Below, piece after piece: positions 1 through 10,813 of a stretch of DNA of 64,000 bases. A program made the position numbers and the translations under genes. Positions within the stretch are counted from its first letter, which is position 1, and the number at the start of each line of letters is the position of its first letter. The DNA is from Gryllotalpicola protaetiae (lineage in GTDB: Bacteria; Actinomycetota; Actinomycetes; Actinomycetales; Microbacteriaceae), in NCBI RefSeq assembly GCF_003627055.1, contig NZ_CP032624.1:3583394-3647393 (forward strand), in the 5' to 3' direction. Under the pieces are notes generated by a model that saw only the letters and a list, made by a program, of their open reading frames with translations, was not told the DNA's origin and made no database searches.

Positions 1-571
<571 letters not shown>

Positions 572-609
572 CTCTGTGTGCCTCTATGTCTTCTCTGCAG
601 CCCTGCGGA

Positions 610-918
610 CTACTTGATTGCGGTGACCTTGACGCGCGTGAGGTCCTGGCGGTGCCCCTGGCGCTTCTTGTAGCCGGTCTTGTTCTTGAACTTCTGGATC
701 ACGATCTTCGGGCCGCGGAGGTCGCCGAGAACCTCAGCGGTCACCTTCACCTTGGCGAGCGCCTTGGCGTCGGAGGTGATCTTGTCGCCGTCGACGAGCA
801 ACACCGGGGCGAGCTCGACGTTGCCGTTCGCGTCAGCCTTGATGCGGTCGAGCGTCACGATGGTGCCGACCTCGACCTTCTCCTGCCGACCGCCGGCGCG
901 CACAACTGCGAAAACCAC
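610..918 (-). CDS. rplU: 50S ribosomal protein L21
   Basis: The 102-residue product matches bL21 throughout: [17 protein letters not shown] at the N terminus, [20 protein letters not shown] in the middle and the signature [23 protein letters not shown] at the C terminus. It binds 23S rRNA and is the first gene of the rplU-rpmA-obg unit. A promoter lies about 140 bp upstream, and a short hairpin near 938-953 lies in the leader just before the ribosome-binding site. Confidence 0.98.
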   Translation of the reverse strand: MVFAVVRAGGRQEKVEVGTIVTLDRIKADANGNVELAPVLLVDGDKITSDAKALAKVKVTAEVLGDLRGPKIVIQKFKNKTGYKKRQGHRQDLTRVKVTAIK

Positions 919-1056
919 TTCAGTACCTACTTCTCCGGGGAGCGAAGCCGCTCCGATGCTTGATTTCTGGGTGACTCACCGGCCGGCGACCGTACGGGTC
1001 GGGCGCGGGAAACCTGATCTGCGGACGCGGCAAGAGCCAGCGCACGCCAACAATCA

Positions 1057-1085
1057 AGATTACTTGATGCGGAATGCACGGTCAA
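1057..1085 (-). promoter_or_regulatory. Sigma-70-type promoter of rplU-rpmA-obg
   Basis: On the minus strand TTGACC (plus-strand 1080-1085) and TAATCT (1057-1062) are separated by exactly 17 bp, close to the housekeeping consensus. The resulting leader to rplU would be about 130 nt and contains the stem GGAGCG-GCTT-CGCTCC just before the start. Divergently, TAGGCT at 1100-1105 sits 8 bp before the ATG of the DUF4031 gene and could be its -10 element. Confidence 0.75.
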
Positions 1086-1113
1086 ACCGAGACCACGTCT
1101 AGGCTCGACACCC

Positions 1114-1350
1114 ATGACCGTGCTCATCGACCGCCCAGCGTGGCCGGCTCACGGCACACTGTGGTCGCACCTGGTCAGTGATGCGTCCCTTCAAGAATTG
1201 CACGCCTTCGCTGAGAATGCCGGAGTGCCACGCCGCGCCTTCGATCTCGATCACTACGACGTGCCTGCCGAGCGTTACGACGAGCTCGTCGCCCTGGGCG
1301 CCCAGCAGGTGTCCATGAGGCAGCTGGTCGAGCGGCTGCGCAGCAGTGGG

Positions 1351-1380
<30 letters not shown>
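1114..1380 (+). CDS. DUF4031 family small protein
   Basis: An 88-residue soluble protein beginning MTVLIDRPAWPAHGTLWSHL, with the conserved run FAENAGVPRRAFDLDHYDVP. I recognise this as DUF4031; its function is unknown. The start is supported by a TAGGCT -10-like element only 8 bp upstream, which suggests a leaderless or nearly leaderless mRNA. Its 3' end overlaps the 3' end of the convergent RNase E/G gene by 30 bp. Confidence 0.8.
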
Positions 1381-3780
<2,400 letters not shown>

Positions 3781-3846
3781 CGCTGGTGCACTCCTCGTAC
3801 CGAGCGGCCGAAGCCTTCACCCCGGTCGCTACGGGAACTCTCCAGG

Positions 3847-3926
3847 GGCGGCTTCTCGAGCCGCCGCAAACCTTCCAACCGGCGGGCCATATCGCCCGCC
3901 TGCTCGCGTTCGCTGTGGGAACGCGA
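3847..3926 (-). promoter_or_regulatory. Three consecutive hairpins in the rne leader
   Basis: Three GC-rich stem-loops follow one another upstream of rne: 3847-3865 (GGCGGCT/AGCCGCC, 5-nt loop), 3881-3900 (GGCGGGC/GCCCGCC, 6-nt loop) and 3904-3926 (TCGCGTTC/GAACGCGA, 7-nt loop). A GATAAT -10-like element lies upstream near 3970, so they would sit in a 5' UTR of roughly 190 nt. In enterobacteria the rne leader is the site of autoregulatory cleavage. Whether this unrelated leader does the same is inference. Confidence 0.5.
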
Positions 3927-4008
3927 AAACCTTGTATTCAAAGGCCATCGTCCGCCTCGCGGGATGACCTGCATTTCATTATCGCACGGCGTGTCTCTCG
4001 ACCCGGTT

Positions 4009-4026
4009 CATGCCGGTTTCGGCATG
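4009..4026. promoter_or_regulatory. Inverted repeat in the promoter of the VKOR gene
   Basis: CATGCCG-GTTT-CGGCATG is a perfect 7-bp inverted repeat. It ends two bases before GATACT (4028-4033), a plausible -10 element that itself lies 6 bp before the GTG start of the VKOR gene. The position fits an operator lying in the promoter spacer, and the transcript would be leaderless. No regulator is identifiable nearby. Confidence 0.4.
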
Positions 4027-4039
4027 CGATACTCAGGGC

Positions 4040-4651
4040 GTGTCAGACACCGTTGCCGAGGCGGCTGCTCGCCCCCGTCACCTTGCCCTCGCCATCCTGC
4101 TCATCGTGGGCGGAGCGCTCGGGCTGCTCGCGTCGTTCTCGCTGATGAAGGACGACCTCGCGCTCTTGGCGGATCCGACAACCAATCTCGGCTGCACGAT
4201 CTCGGCCGCTGTCCAGTGCGGCAAGAACATCGGGTCGTGGCAGGGCAGCGTGTTCGGATTCCCCAACCCGATGCTCGGTCTCATGACGTTCCCGGCGCCG
4301 ATCATCGTGGGCGTCGCACTGCTCGGGCGCGTGAGCTTCCCCAACTGGTTCTGGCTGGTGTTCAACGCCGGGCACTGGTTCGCGATCATCTTCATCGGGT
4401 GGCTGTCCACCGAGAGCATCTTCTTCATCGGCACCCTGTGCCCGTGGTGCGCCCTGGTCTACGCGGTCGTGATCCCGATGTGGCTCGCCGTCACGCTGCA
4501 CAACATGGCGGTCGGCCGTTACGGCCACGCGCTGATCGGCACTGGCAGCGCGCTGCTCAGCTGGGTCCCGCTGCTCAGCCTGGTGCTCTACGTCGTCATC
4601 GCGCTGGAGGCCCAGCTGCGACTCGACATCATCAGCCAGCTGTTCCACTGA
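4040..4651 (+). CDS. Vitamin K epoxide reductase (VKOR) family membrane protein
   Basis: A 203-residue integral membrane protein of the VKOR family. In actinobacteria the family re-oxidises DsbA-type thiol oxidases using quinones. Visible hallmarks are the loop cysteine pair in CTISAAVQCGKNIGSWQG, the FGFPNPMLG segment and the active-site CPWC in LCPWCALVYA, spread over about five hydrophobic segments. I chose the GTG at 4040 (VSDTVAEAA) because a -10-like GATACT lies 6 bp upstream. The in-frame ATG at 4010 falls inside the inverted repeat and lacks a ribosome-binding site. No fused thioredoxin domain is present. Confidence 0.9.
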   Translation: MSDTVAEAAARPRHLALAILLIVGGALGLLASFSLMKDDLALLADPTTNLGCTISAAVQCGKNIGSWQGSVFGFPNPMLGLMTFPAPIIVGVALLGRVSFPNWFWLVFNAGHWFAIIFIGWLSTESIFFIGTLCPWCALVYAVVIPMWLAVTLHNMAVGRYGHALIGTGSALLSWVPLLSLVLYVVIALEAQLRLDIISQLFH

Positions 4652-4730
4652 GCTCGGGCACACGCAGACGCTCGACGCCCGCGTACACGTTCATCGACTC
4701 GCCGCGCAGGAATCCGACCATGGTCAGGCG
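4632..4730 (-). pseudogene. fdhD: C-terminal remnant of an fdhD-like gene
   Basis: On the minus strand about 30 codons read LTMVGFLRGESMNVYAGVERL before the stop at 4632. This matches the conserved C-terminus of FdhD (VGFLRG...NVY...ER), the sulfurtransferase that delivers sulfur to the molybdenum cofactor of formate dehydrogenase. The remaining 230 or so residues are missing: upstream of about 4730 the same DNA becomes a plus-strand mobA-like remnant. The stop overlaps the end of the VKOR gene by 20 bp. Identification rests on a short motif recalled from the family. Confidence 0.6.
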
Positions 4731-4736
4731 GCCAAC

Positions 4737-5058
4737 CTGCTGGCCGGAGCAGTCGCTGCGGCCCGCGACGCGGGTGCCCGCGCAATCACCGTCGGCCCCG
4801 AGCGCGCCGGGAGTCGGGGCGCAATGGGTTCGGGAAGATGCTCCGTTCGCAGGCCCCGACGCTCGCCCGCAGTGGCTCTGCGGCATCTGCCGTGTCGATT
4901 CCCTGCGCCGGCGGCTGGCCGGTCTCGGCGATCCGGCCGGTGCCTCAATGAAGGCGCTGGTCGGCGGCCTGCGGCTCGCGAGGCATCCGGTCGCCCCCGC
5001 CGTCATCGGCGACATCGACACCGCGGCAGACGCGCGCAGCGCAGGCATCGATCTCTAG
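4737..5058 (+). pseudogene. mobA: Broken mobA-like molybdenum cofactor guanylyltransferase
   Basis: Pieces of a MobA-like NTP transferase are visible in two frames. From about 4737 the frame reads LLAGAVAAARDAGARAITV and then GPERAG. After a frameshift near 4805-4820 the next frame reads QWVREDAPFAGP, then jumps to RPQWLCGICRVDSLRRRL, LGDPAGASMKALVGGL and a C-terminal IGDIDTAADARSAG. The N-terminal nucleotide-binding LAGGxxxR motif is missing, and so is about 60 residues between FAGP and PQWLCG, where the central catalytic region should be. The gene is therefore dead. Together with the fdhD tail this marks loss of molybdoenzyme functions. Confidence 0.7.
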
Positions 5059-5092
5059 TTCGCCTGCGGTGCGCCGGGCGGGGACCGGCGCG

Positions 5093-5515
5093 TCAGGCGA
5101 ACCAGAGTGCGAGCTCGCGCGCGGCGGACTCCGGGGAGTCGGACCCGTGCACCAGGTTCTGCTGCACCTTCAGACCCCAGTCGCGCCCGAGGTCGCCGCG
5201 GATCGTTCCGGGCGCAGCGGTCGTCGGATCGGTCGCGCCCGCGAGCGAGCGGAAGCCCTCGATGACCCGCTGACCGGCGACGCGGACGGCGACGATCGGC
5301 CCGGACTGCATGAACTCCAGCAGCGGCTCGTAGAACGGCTTGCCCTGGTGCTCGGCATAGTGCTGCGCGAGCAGCTCCAGCTCGGCTTCGACGAGGCGGA
5401 TGTCGACGAGCTGGTAGCCCTTCGCCTCGATGCGGCGCAGGATCTCGCCGGTGAGGCTGCGGGCGACGCCGTCGGGCTTGATGAGGACGAGAGTCTCTTC
5501 GACAGAGGTGGTCAC
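5093..5515 (-). CDS. ndk: Nucleoside diphosphate kinase
   Basis: A 140-residue kinase that equilibrates NTP and NDP pools. It has ETLVLIKPDGVARSL at the N terminus, the active-site region ATDPTTAAPGTIRGDLG and the catalytic histidine in NLVHGSDSPESAARE. The GTG start (VTTSVEE) forms a GTGA overlap with the stop of the upstream DUF4233 gene, so the two are translationally coupled. It ends the ileS-folC-DUF4233-ndk operon. Confidence 0.97.
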   Translation of the reverse strand: MTTSVEETLVLIKPDGVARSLTGEILRRIEAKGYQLVDIRLVEAELELLAQHYAEHQGKPFYEPLLEFMQSGPIVAVRVAGQRVIEGFRSLAGATDPTTAAPGTIRGDLGRDWGLKVQQNLVHGSDSPESAARELALWFA

Positions 5516-5907
5516 AGCGGGTTCTCCGTTCCGTTGGGTTGCTGGGTGGCTTTGACGCGCTCGGCCTTGTCCGCCGAGTACATCGCGTAGATCCAGATGG
5601 CGAGGAAGAGCGCGCCGACGATGAACATCATGTGCACCCAGATGCCGGCGACGATCGCGAGGATCTGCACGGCGAAGCCGAGCCAGGTGCCGCTGCGGTA
5701 GCGCAGGGTGAGGATCGCGAAGACTGCGAGCACGATGAGCGCACCGCCGCCGCCGATGACGACGCCTGCGGGGGCGGCATGCAGACCCCACGCGACGAGG
5801 GTGCCGAGGAACAGCACGATCAGCTCGAATCCGAGCACGATCGAGCCGACGGATTCGCGCAGGCTCCGCGTGCGCCGCGTGCGGGGCGCGGGCGCGTCGG
5901 CGCTCAT
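5512..5907 (-). CDS. DUF4233 family membrane protein
   Basis: A 131-residue protein with about four hydrophobic segments (SIVLGFELIVLFLGTLVAWGL, VVIGGGGALIVLAVFAIL, LGFAVQILAIVAGIWV and MFIVGALFLAIWIYAMY). It is the DUF4233 protein regularly found between folC and ndk in actinobacteria; its function is unknown. It starts inside the folC stop (ATGA overlap) and its stop overlaps the ndk start. Confidence 0.9.
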   Translation of the reverse strand: MSADAPAPRTRRTRSLRESVGSIVLGFELIVLFLGTLVAWGLHAAPAGVVIGGGGALIVLAVFAILTLRYRSGTWLGFAVQILAIVAGIWVHMMFIVGALFLAIWIYAMYSADKAERVKATQQPNGTENPL

Positions 5908-7277
5908 TCGAGCTCATCCGTCCGCGCTGAGCGCCAGCCACGCTGCTCTGCCAACGTCATCGCCTCGCCGACGAGGGTGATCGAGCCGGTCACGACGACC
6001 GCGCGCTTCTCGCCCTTCAGAGCCCACGCGCGAGCGGCCTCGATGGCTTCGCCGAGGTCGTCGACCTCTTCCACATGCTCCTGGGTCCACTCATAGATGT
6101 CCTCTGCGAGGTCCTCGGCGGGGCGCGCCCGCTCGGAGTGCGACTGGGTCACGATGAGCAGCGACGCCGCCTGGGCGAGCTCGTCGATGATGCCGTGCGC
6201 GTCCTTGTCCTTCAGGATGCCGAGCACCACGGCGACCTCGTCGAAGTCGAAGAACCGATCGAGTGCGGCGCGCAGGGTCGCGGCGCCGGCCGGGTTGTGC
6301 GCGGCATCCACGATCACGGTCGGCTCGGTGCCGATCAGCTGCAATCGGCCGGGCGACGAGGCGGCTGCGATGCCTTCTTCGACGAGCTCGTGGGTCAGCG
6401 CGTGCGCGCCGCCGCCGATGAACGCCTCGACCGCCGCGATCGCGACGGCCGCGTTCTGGGCCTGGTGATCGCCGTAGAGCGGCAGGGTGAGGCCGTCATA
6501 CGCGCCCGCCACGCCGCGCACGTCGACGAGCTGGCCGCCCACAGCGACGGAGGTGGCGGTCACGTCGAATTCGGAGGGCTGCGCGATGACGGATGCGCCG
6601 TGCCGACTCGCCGCGGCCTGGATCTCGCGCATCGCCTCCGGGGTCTGTCGTGCTGTCACGACGGTCGCGCCGTCCTTGATGATGCCCGCCTTGGTCCGCG
6701 CAATCTCGGCGATGGTGCTGCCGAGCGCCGCCTGGTGGTCGAGCGAGATGGGTGTGAACACGGCGACGGTGCCGTCGCCGACGTTCGTCGAGTCCCACTC
6801 GCCGCCCATGCCGACCTCGACCACCGCGACATCGACGGGTGCGTCGGCGAAGCAGGCGAAGCCCAGCGCGGTGACCGCTTCGAAGAAGGTGAGGCGAGGG
6901 CGGCCGGATGCCTCGAGCTCGGCGTCCACCAGTTCGAGATACGGCCTGATCTCGTCCCAGTTGCGGGCAAGCGCCTCATCGGCGATCGGCTGGCCGTCGA
7001 TGAGGATGCGTTCGTTGAAGCGCTCGAGGTGCGGGCTGGTCAGCAGACCGGTTCGCAGCCCGTAGGCGCGCAGGATGCTCTCGGCGATCCGGCTTGTCGA
7101 GGTCTTCCCGTTCGTGCCCGTGATGTGAATGATCGGATACGCCTTCTGCGGGTCGCCGAGCACCTCGACGGCACGGCGGGTCGCGTCGAGGCGGCGCTCG
7201 GGCTTCGCCTCGCCGACCCGGGTCAGCAGTTCTCCGTACGCCGCGTCGGCGGCGGCGCGGTGGGAATCGTCGCTCAC
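5904..7277 (-). CDS. folC: Folylpolyglutamate synthase / dihydrofolate synthase
   Basis: A 457-residue Mur-ligase-family enzyme that adds glutamate to folates. It carries the P-loop [15 protein letters not shown], the ligase signature [41 protein letters not shown] and the C-terminal domain with [17 protein letters not shown]. Translation starts at a GTG (encoding the first residue of MSDDSH) that overlaps the ileS stop as GTGA. Confidence 0.95.
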   Translation of the reverse strand: MSDDSHRAAADAAYGELLTRVGEAKPERRLDATRRAVEVLGDPQKAYPIIHITGTNGKTSTSRIAESILRAYGLRTGLLTSPHLERFNERILIDGQPIADEALARNWDEIRPYLELVDAELEASGRPRLTFFEAVTALGFACFADAPVDVAVVEVGMGGEWDSTNVGDGTVAVFTPISLDHQAALGSTIAEIARTKAGIIKDGATVVTARQTPEAMREIQAAASRHGASVIAQPSEFDVTATSVAVGGQLVDVRGVAGAYDGLTLPLYGDHQAQNAAVAIAAVEAFIGGGAHALTHELVEEGIAAASSPGRLQLIGTEPTVIVDAAHNPAGAATLRAALDRFFDFDEVAVVLGILKDKDAHGIIDELAQAASLLIVTQSHSERARPAEDLAEDIYEWTQEHVEEVDDLGEAIEAARAWALKGEKRAVVVTGSITLVGEAMTLAEQRGWRSARTDELE

Positions 7278-10200
7278 AGCTGCACCCTCTCGACCGTGAT
7301 GTCGTGCTCGCCCTCGGTCACGGCATAGTCGACGGCGAGCGTCTCTGCCGCGATGAGCTCGGCGTGCGTGCGCGCGGCGCGGGCGGATTCCGTCTCGAGC
7401 GTCAGTCGCAGGCGGATGCGGTCGCTCACGTCGAGCCCGGCTGCCTTGCGCGCGTCCTGCACGCTGCGGATGAGGTCGCGGGCGGTGCCCTCGGCCGCGA
7501 GCTCAGGCGTGACGTGGGTGTCGAGCAGGACGAAACCGCCGCCGGGCAGCAGTGCGAGCGCCTCCGACGCATCCTCGGACGTCTGCGCGACCTCGAGCAC
7601 GAGCTCGTATTCTCCCGCCTCGAGCGCGATGCCGCCGGCGACCACGGCGCCGTCTGCCTCCGACCAGTCGCCTGAGCGCGCTGCCCTGATCGCGTCCTGC
7701 ACCTGCTTGCCGAGGCGCGGGCCTGCGGCTCGGGCGTTGACCGACAGCCGGCGGGTGATGCCGTAGTCGTCGGCGCTCGTGGGCGTCTCCGCGACGAGAG
7801 CGACGGCCTTGACGTTCAGCTCGTCGCGGAGGATTCCCTCGAAGTCGCTGAGCACGCCGGCATCCGGCACCACCACCGTGAGCTGCGCGAGCGGAAGCCG
7901 CACGCGCAGGCCGTTGGCCTTGCGCAGTGCGAGGCCGGTCGAGGCGATCTGGCGCACCGTGTCCATCGCGGCGACCAGCTCGTGGTCCGCGGCGAACTCG
8001 GATGCCTCCGGCCAGTCCTCGAGGTGCACGCTGCGGCCGCCGGTGAGCCCCTGCCAGATCTGCTCCGTGACGAGGGGCAGCAGCGGCGCGGCGAGCCGGC
8101 ACAGGGTCTCGAGCACCGTGAACAGGGTGTCGAACGCTTCGGCGTTCTCGCCGTCCTCGGTCACGCCGACCCAGAACCGGTCGCGCGAGCGGCGCACGTA
8201 CCAGTTGGTGAGAACGTCGGCGAAGTCGCGCAGGGCGGCGGCCGCGAACGGGCTGTCGAGGTCGTCGAGGTGCTCGGTGACCGTGTCGACGGTCTCGCGC
8301 AGCTTGGCGAGGATGTACCGGTCGAGCTCGTTGCTCGAGTCGGCGCGCCGTCTCGCCTCGTAGCCCGACGCGTTCGCGTAGATCGTGAAGAAGTAGTACG
8401 AGCTCCACAGCGGCAGCAGCAGCTCGCGCACGCCCGAGCGGATGCCCTCCTCCGTCACGATGAGGTTGCCGCCGCGGATCACCGACGACGACATCAGGAA
8501 CCACCGCATGGCATCGGAGCCGTCGCGATCGAAGACTTCGGACACGTCGGGGTAGTTGCGCAGGCTCTTCGACATCTTCTGCCCGTCTGAGCCGAGCACG
8601 ATGCCGTGGCTGAGCGCCGAACGGAACGCGGGGCGGTCGAAGATCGCCGTCGCCAGCACGTGCTGCACGTAGAACCAGCCACGCGTCTGCCCGATGTACT
8701 CGACGATGTAGTCCGCCGGGTTGTGCCGCGGCCGTGAGGCATCGCCGGCGACGCCGTCGAACCACTCGCGGTTCTCGAAGGGGTAGTGCACCTGCGCGAA
8801 CGGCATCGAGCCGGAGTCGAACCAGACGTCGAAGACGTCGGCGATGCGGCGCATGCTCGACTGCCCGGTCGGGTCGTCGGGGTTCGGCCTGGTCAGCTCG
8901 TCGATGTACGGCCGGTGCAGGTCGACCTGGCCCTCCGCATTGCGCGGCAGTGCGCCGAAGTCGCGCTCGAGCTCGTCGAGCGAGCCATACACGTCGATGC
9001 GCGGGTAGTTCGCGTCATCGGATTTCCACACCGGGATCGGCGAGCCCCAGAAGCGGTTGCGGCTGATCGACCAGTCGCGCGCACCCTCGAGCCACTTGCC
9101 GAACTGGCCGTCCTTGACGTTCTCGGGCACCCAGGTGATCTCCTGATTGAGCTCGACCATACGGTCTTTGAACTCCGTGACGCGCACGAACCAGCTCGAG
9201 ACCGCCTTGTAGATCAGCGGATTCCGGCACCGCCAGCAGTGCGGGTACGAGTGCTCGTAGCTCGCGAGCCTCAGCAGGCGCCCCTCGGCGCGCAGCAGCT
9301 GCGTGAGCGGCTTGTTCGCGTCGAACACCTGCAGCCCGGCCACCGGCTCGATGTTCGCAAGGAACTTCCCGCCGTCGTCGACGGAGACGATGACGGGGAT
9401 CCCGTTCGCCTCGCAGACCCGCTGGTCGTCCTCGCCGTAGGCAGGCGCCTGGTGCACGATGCCCGTGCCGTCGGCGGTCGTCACGTAGTCGTCGACGAGG
9501 ATGCGCCACGCGTTCTCGGTGCCCCACGCCTCGGCATCCGCGTAGAAGTCCCAGAGCCGGTCGTACTGCACGCCCGCGAGCTGCGCGCCCGTGATGCGAC
9601 GGGAGACGGATGCCAGCGCGGCCGCCGCGTCGTCGTAGCCGAGGTCCTTCGCGTGATTGCCGACGAGGTCGAGCGCGAGCAGGTACTCCCCCGCTTCCTC
9701 CGGCGTGTCGGCTGCGCCGTTGGGGCCCGCCGGTACGACGGCGTAGGTGATGTCGGGGCCGACCGCGAGCGCGAGGTTCGTCGGCAGCGTCCACGGGGTG
9801 GTCGTCCACGCGAGGGCGCGCACCGCCGTGAGCCCCAGCGCCTCGGCCTTCTCGCCCACGAGCGGGAACGTGACCGTCACGGTCTGGTCCTGACGCATCT
9901 TGTAGACGTCGTCGTCCATGCGCAGCTCGTGGTTCGACAGCGGCGTCTCGTCGCGCCAGCAGTACGGCAGCACGCGGTAGCCCTCGTAGGCGAGGCCCTT
10001 GTCGTGCAGCTGCTTGAACGCCCACAGCACGCTCTCCATGAAGGTGAGGTCGAGGGTCTTGTAGCCGCCGTCGAAGTCGACCCAGCGCGCCTGGCGGGTG
10101 ACGTATGCCTGCCATTCCTCCGTGTAGCGCAGGACGGATTCCTTCGCGGCGCGGTTGAACGCGGCGAGGCCCATCTCCTCGATGTCGGCCTTGCCGTTGA

Positions 10201-10522
10201 TTCCGAGCTGTCGCTCGGCCTCCAGCTCGGCGGGCAGGCCGTGCGTGTCCCAGCCGAAGACGCGCTTGACCTGCTTGCCGCGCATGGTCTGGTAGCGCGG
10301 GAACAGGTCCTTGGCGTAGCCGGTCAGCAGGTGGCCGTAGTGCGGCAGGCCGTTGGCGAACGGCGGGCCGTCATAGAACACCCACTCGTCGGCGCCCTCG
10401 CGCTGCTCGACCGAGGCGTGGAAGGTCTCGTCGCGCTTCCAGAACGCGAGCACCTTCTGCTCGATCTCCGGGAAGCGCGGGCTCGGGACGACTTCCGGCT
10501 CTTCGGACTTGGGGTACGGCAA
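7274..10522 (-). CDS. ileS: Isoleucyl-tRNA synthetase, IleRS2-like
   Basis: A 1082-residue class I synthetase charging tRNA-Ile. The HIGH-type motif is HYGH at residues 61-64 (after GPPFANGLP), and KMSKS is near residue 648 ([14 protein letters not shown]). [15 protein letters not shown], the length above 1050 and the absence of the C-terminal zinc finger typical of IleRS1 point to the type 2 enzyme, a class generally less sensitive to mupirocin. The start is TTG, with GAGGAG 5 bp upstream inside a hairpin of the T-box leader. It heads the ileS-folC-DUF4233-ndk operon. Confidence 0.95.
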   Translation of the reverse strand: MPYPKSEEPEVVPSPRFPEIEQKVLAFWKRDETFHASVEQREGADEWVFYDGPPFANGLPHYGHLLTGYAKDLFPRYQTMRGKQVKRVFGWDTHGLPAELEAERQLGINGKADIEEMGLAAFNRAAKESVLRYTEEWQAYVTRQARWVDFDGGYKTLDLTFMESVLWAFKQLHDKGLAYEGYRVLPYCWRDETPLSNHELRMDDDVYKMRQDQTVTVTFPLVGEKAEALGLTAVRALAWTTTPWTLPTNLALAVGPDITYAVVPAGPNGAADTPEEAGEYLLALDLVGNHAKDLGYDDAAAALASVSRRITGAQLAGVQYDRLWDFYADAEAWGTENAWRILVDDYVTTADGTGIVHQAPAYGEDDQRVCEANGIPVIVSVDDGGKFLANIEPVAGLQVFDANKPLTQLLRAEGRLLRLASYEHSYPHCWRCRNPLIYKAVSSWFVRVTEFKDRMVELNQEITWVPENVKDGQFGKWLEGARDWSISRNRFWGSPIPVWKSDDANYPRIDVYGSLDELERDFGALPRNAEGQVDLHRPYIDELTRPNPDDPTGQSSMRRIADVFDVWFDSGSMPFAQVHYPFENREWFDGVAGDASRPRHNPADYIVEYIGQTRGWFYVQHVLATAIFDRPAFRSALSHGIVLGSDGQKMSKSLRNYPDVSEVFDRDGSDAMRWFLMSSSVIRGGNLIVTEEGIRSGVRELLLPLWSSYYFFTIYANASGYEARRRADSSNELDRYILAKLRETVDTVTEHLDDLDSPFAAAALRDFADVLTNWYVRRSRDRFWVGVTEDGENAEAFDTLFTVLETLCRLAAPLLPLVTEQIWQGLTGGRSVHLEDWPEASEFAADHELVAAMDTVRQIASTGLALRKANGLRVRLPLAQLTVVVPDAGVLSDFEGILRDELNVKAVALVAETPTSADDYGITRRLSVNARAAGPRLGKQVQDAIRAARSGDWSEADGAVVAGGIALEAGEYELVLEVAQTSEDASEALALLPGGGFVLLDTHVTPELAAEGTARDLIRSVQDARKAAGLDVSDRIRLRLTLETESARAARTHAELIAAETLAVDYAVTEGEHDITVERVQL

Positions 10523-10726
10523 CGGGGCTCCTCGGTGTGTCTTCTTCAGACGAGGACGCGGCTCACGTCGCGCGGTACCACCTCGATTGCCCAGCTGGAT
10601 GTCTGAGCCACTCGTTCCTAGGCGATGACGGGCCCGACCCGTTCGGTTCTACTGACCACCATGTCGCTTACCGGCACAGTGGTGTTCTTCCGAAGACTCC
10701 CCGGTGATGGCCGGATCAAAGTCGAT
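10523..10726 (-). promoter_or_regulatory. T-box riboswitch controlling ileS translation
   Basis: On the minus strand the T-box core GAGGTGGTACCGCG lies at 10571-10584. Upstream, CCGG-CCATCA-CCGG (10701-10714) is an ultrashort Stem I whose loop contains ATC, the isoleucine specifier (10706-10708). Downstream, TCCTC...GAGGA with inner GTCT/AGAC forms a hairpin (10529-10556) that buries the GAGGAG ribosome-binding site. This is the actinobacterial translational type: uncharged tRNA-Ile should pair with the core and free the ribosome-binding site. Confidence 0.9.
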
Positions 10727-10732
10727 GCGGAA

Positions 10733-10748
10733 AGTCTACCGGTAGACT
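10733..10748. promoter_or_regulatory. 16-bp palindrome with back-to-back -10 elements between ileS and valS
   Basis: AGTCTACCGGTAGACT is a perfect palindrome. Each half contains TAGACT, a good -10 hexamer, one pointing to ileS and one to valS. A start about 7 bp beyond the minus-strand hexamer would place the ileS transcript 5' end just before T-box Stem I, which fits well. Convincing -35 hexamers are not visible on either side. It could also be an operator. Confidence 0.45.
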
Positions 10749-10813
10749 GTCGCCACATCCCACATTCAGGCACCCTCGACGCGGTGCCGCATATATCCGA
10801 ACGAGGCCCGAAA

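Noticed and set aside
927..1127. A 66-codon minus-strand frame upstream of rplU
   Set aside because: It spans the rplU promoter, shows no recognisable motif and lies in the leader; it is probably untranslated.
8786..10606. A 606-codon plus-strand frame opposite ileS
   Set aside because: ileS is certain on the minus strand, and this frame's product is Arg/Glu/Val-rich without any motif; it would also start inside ileS and end in the T-box.
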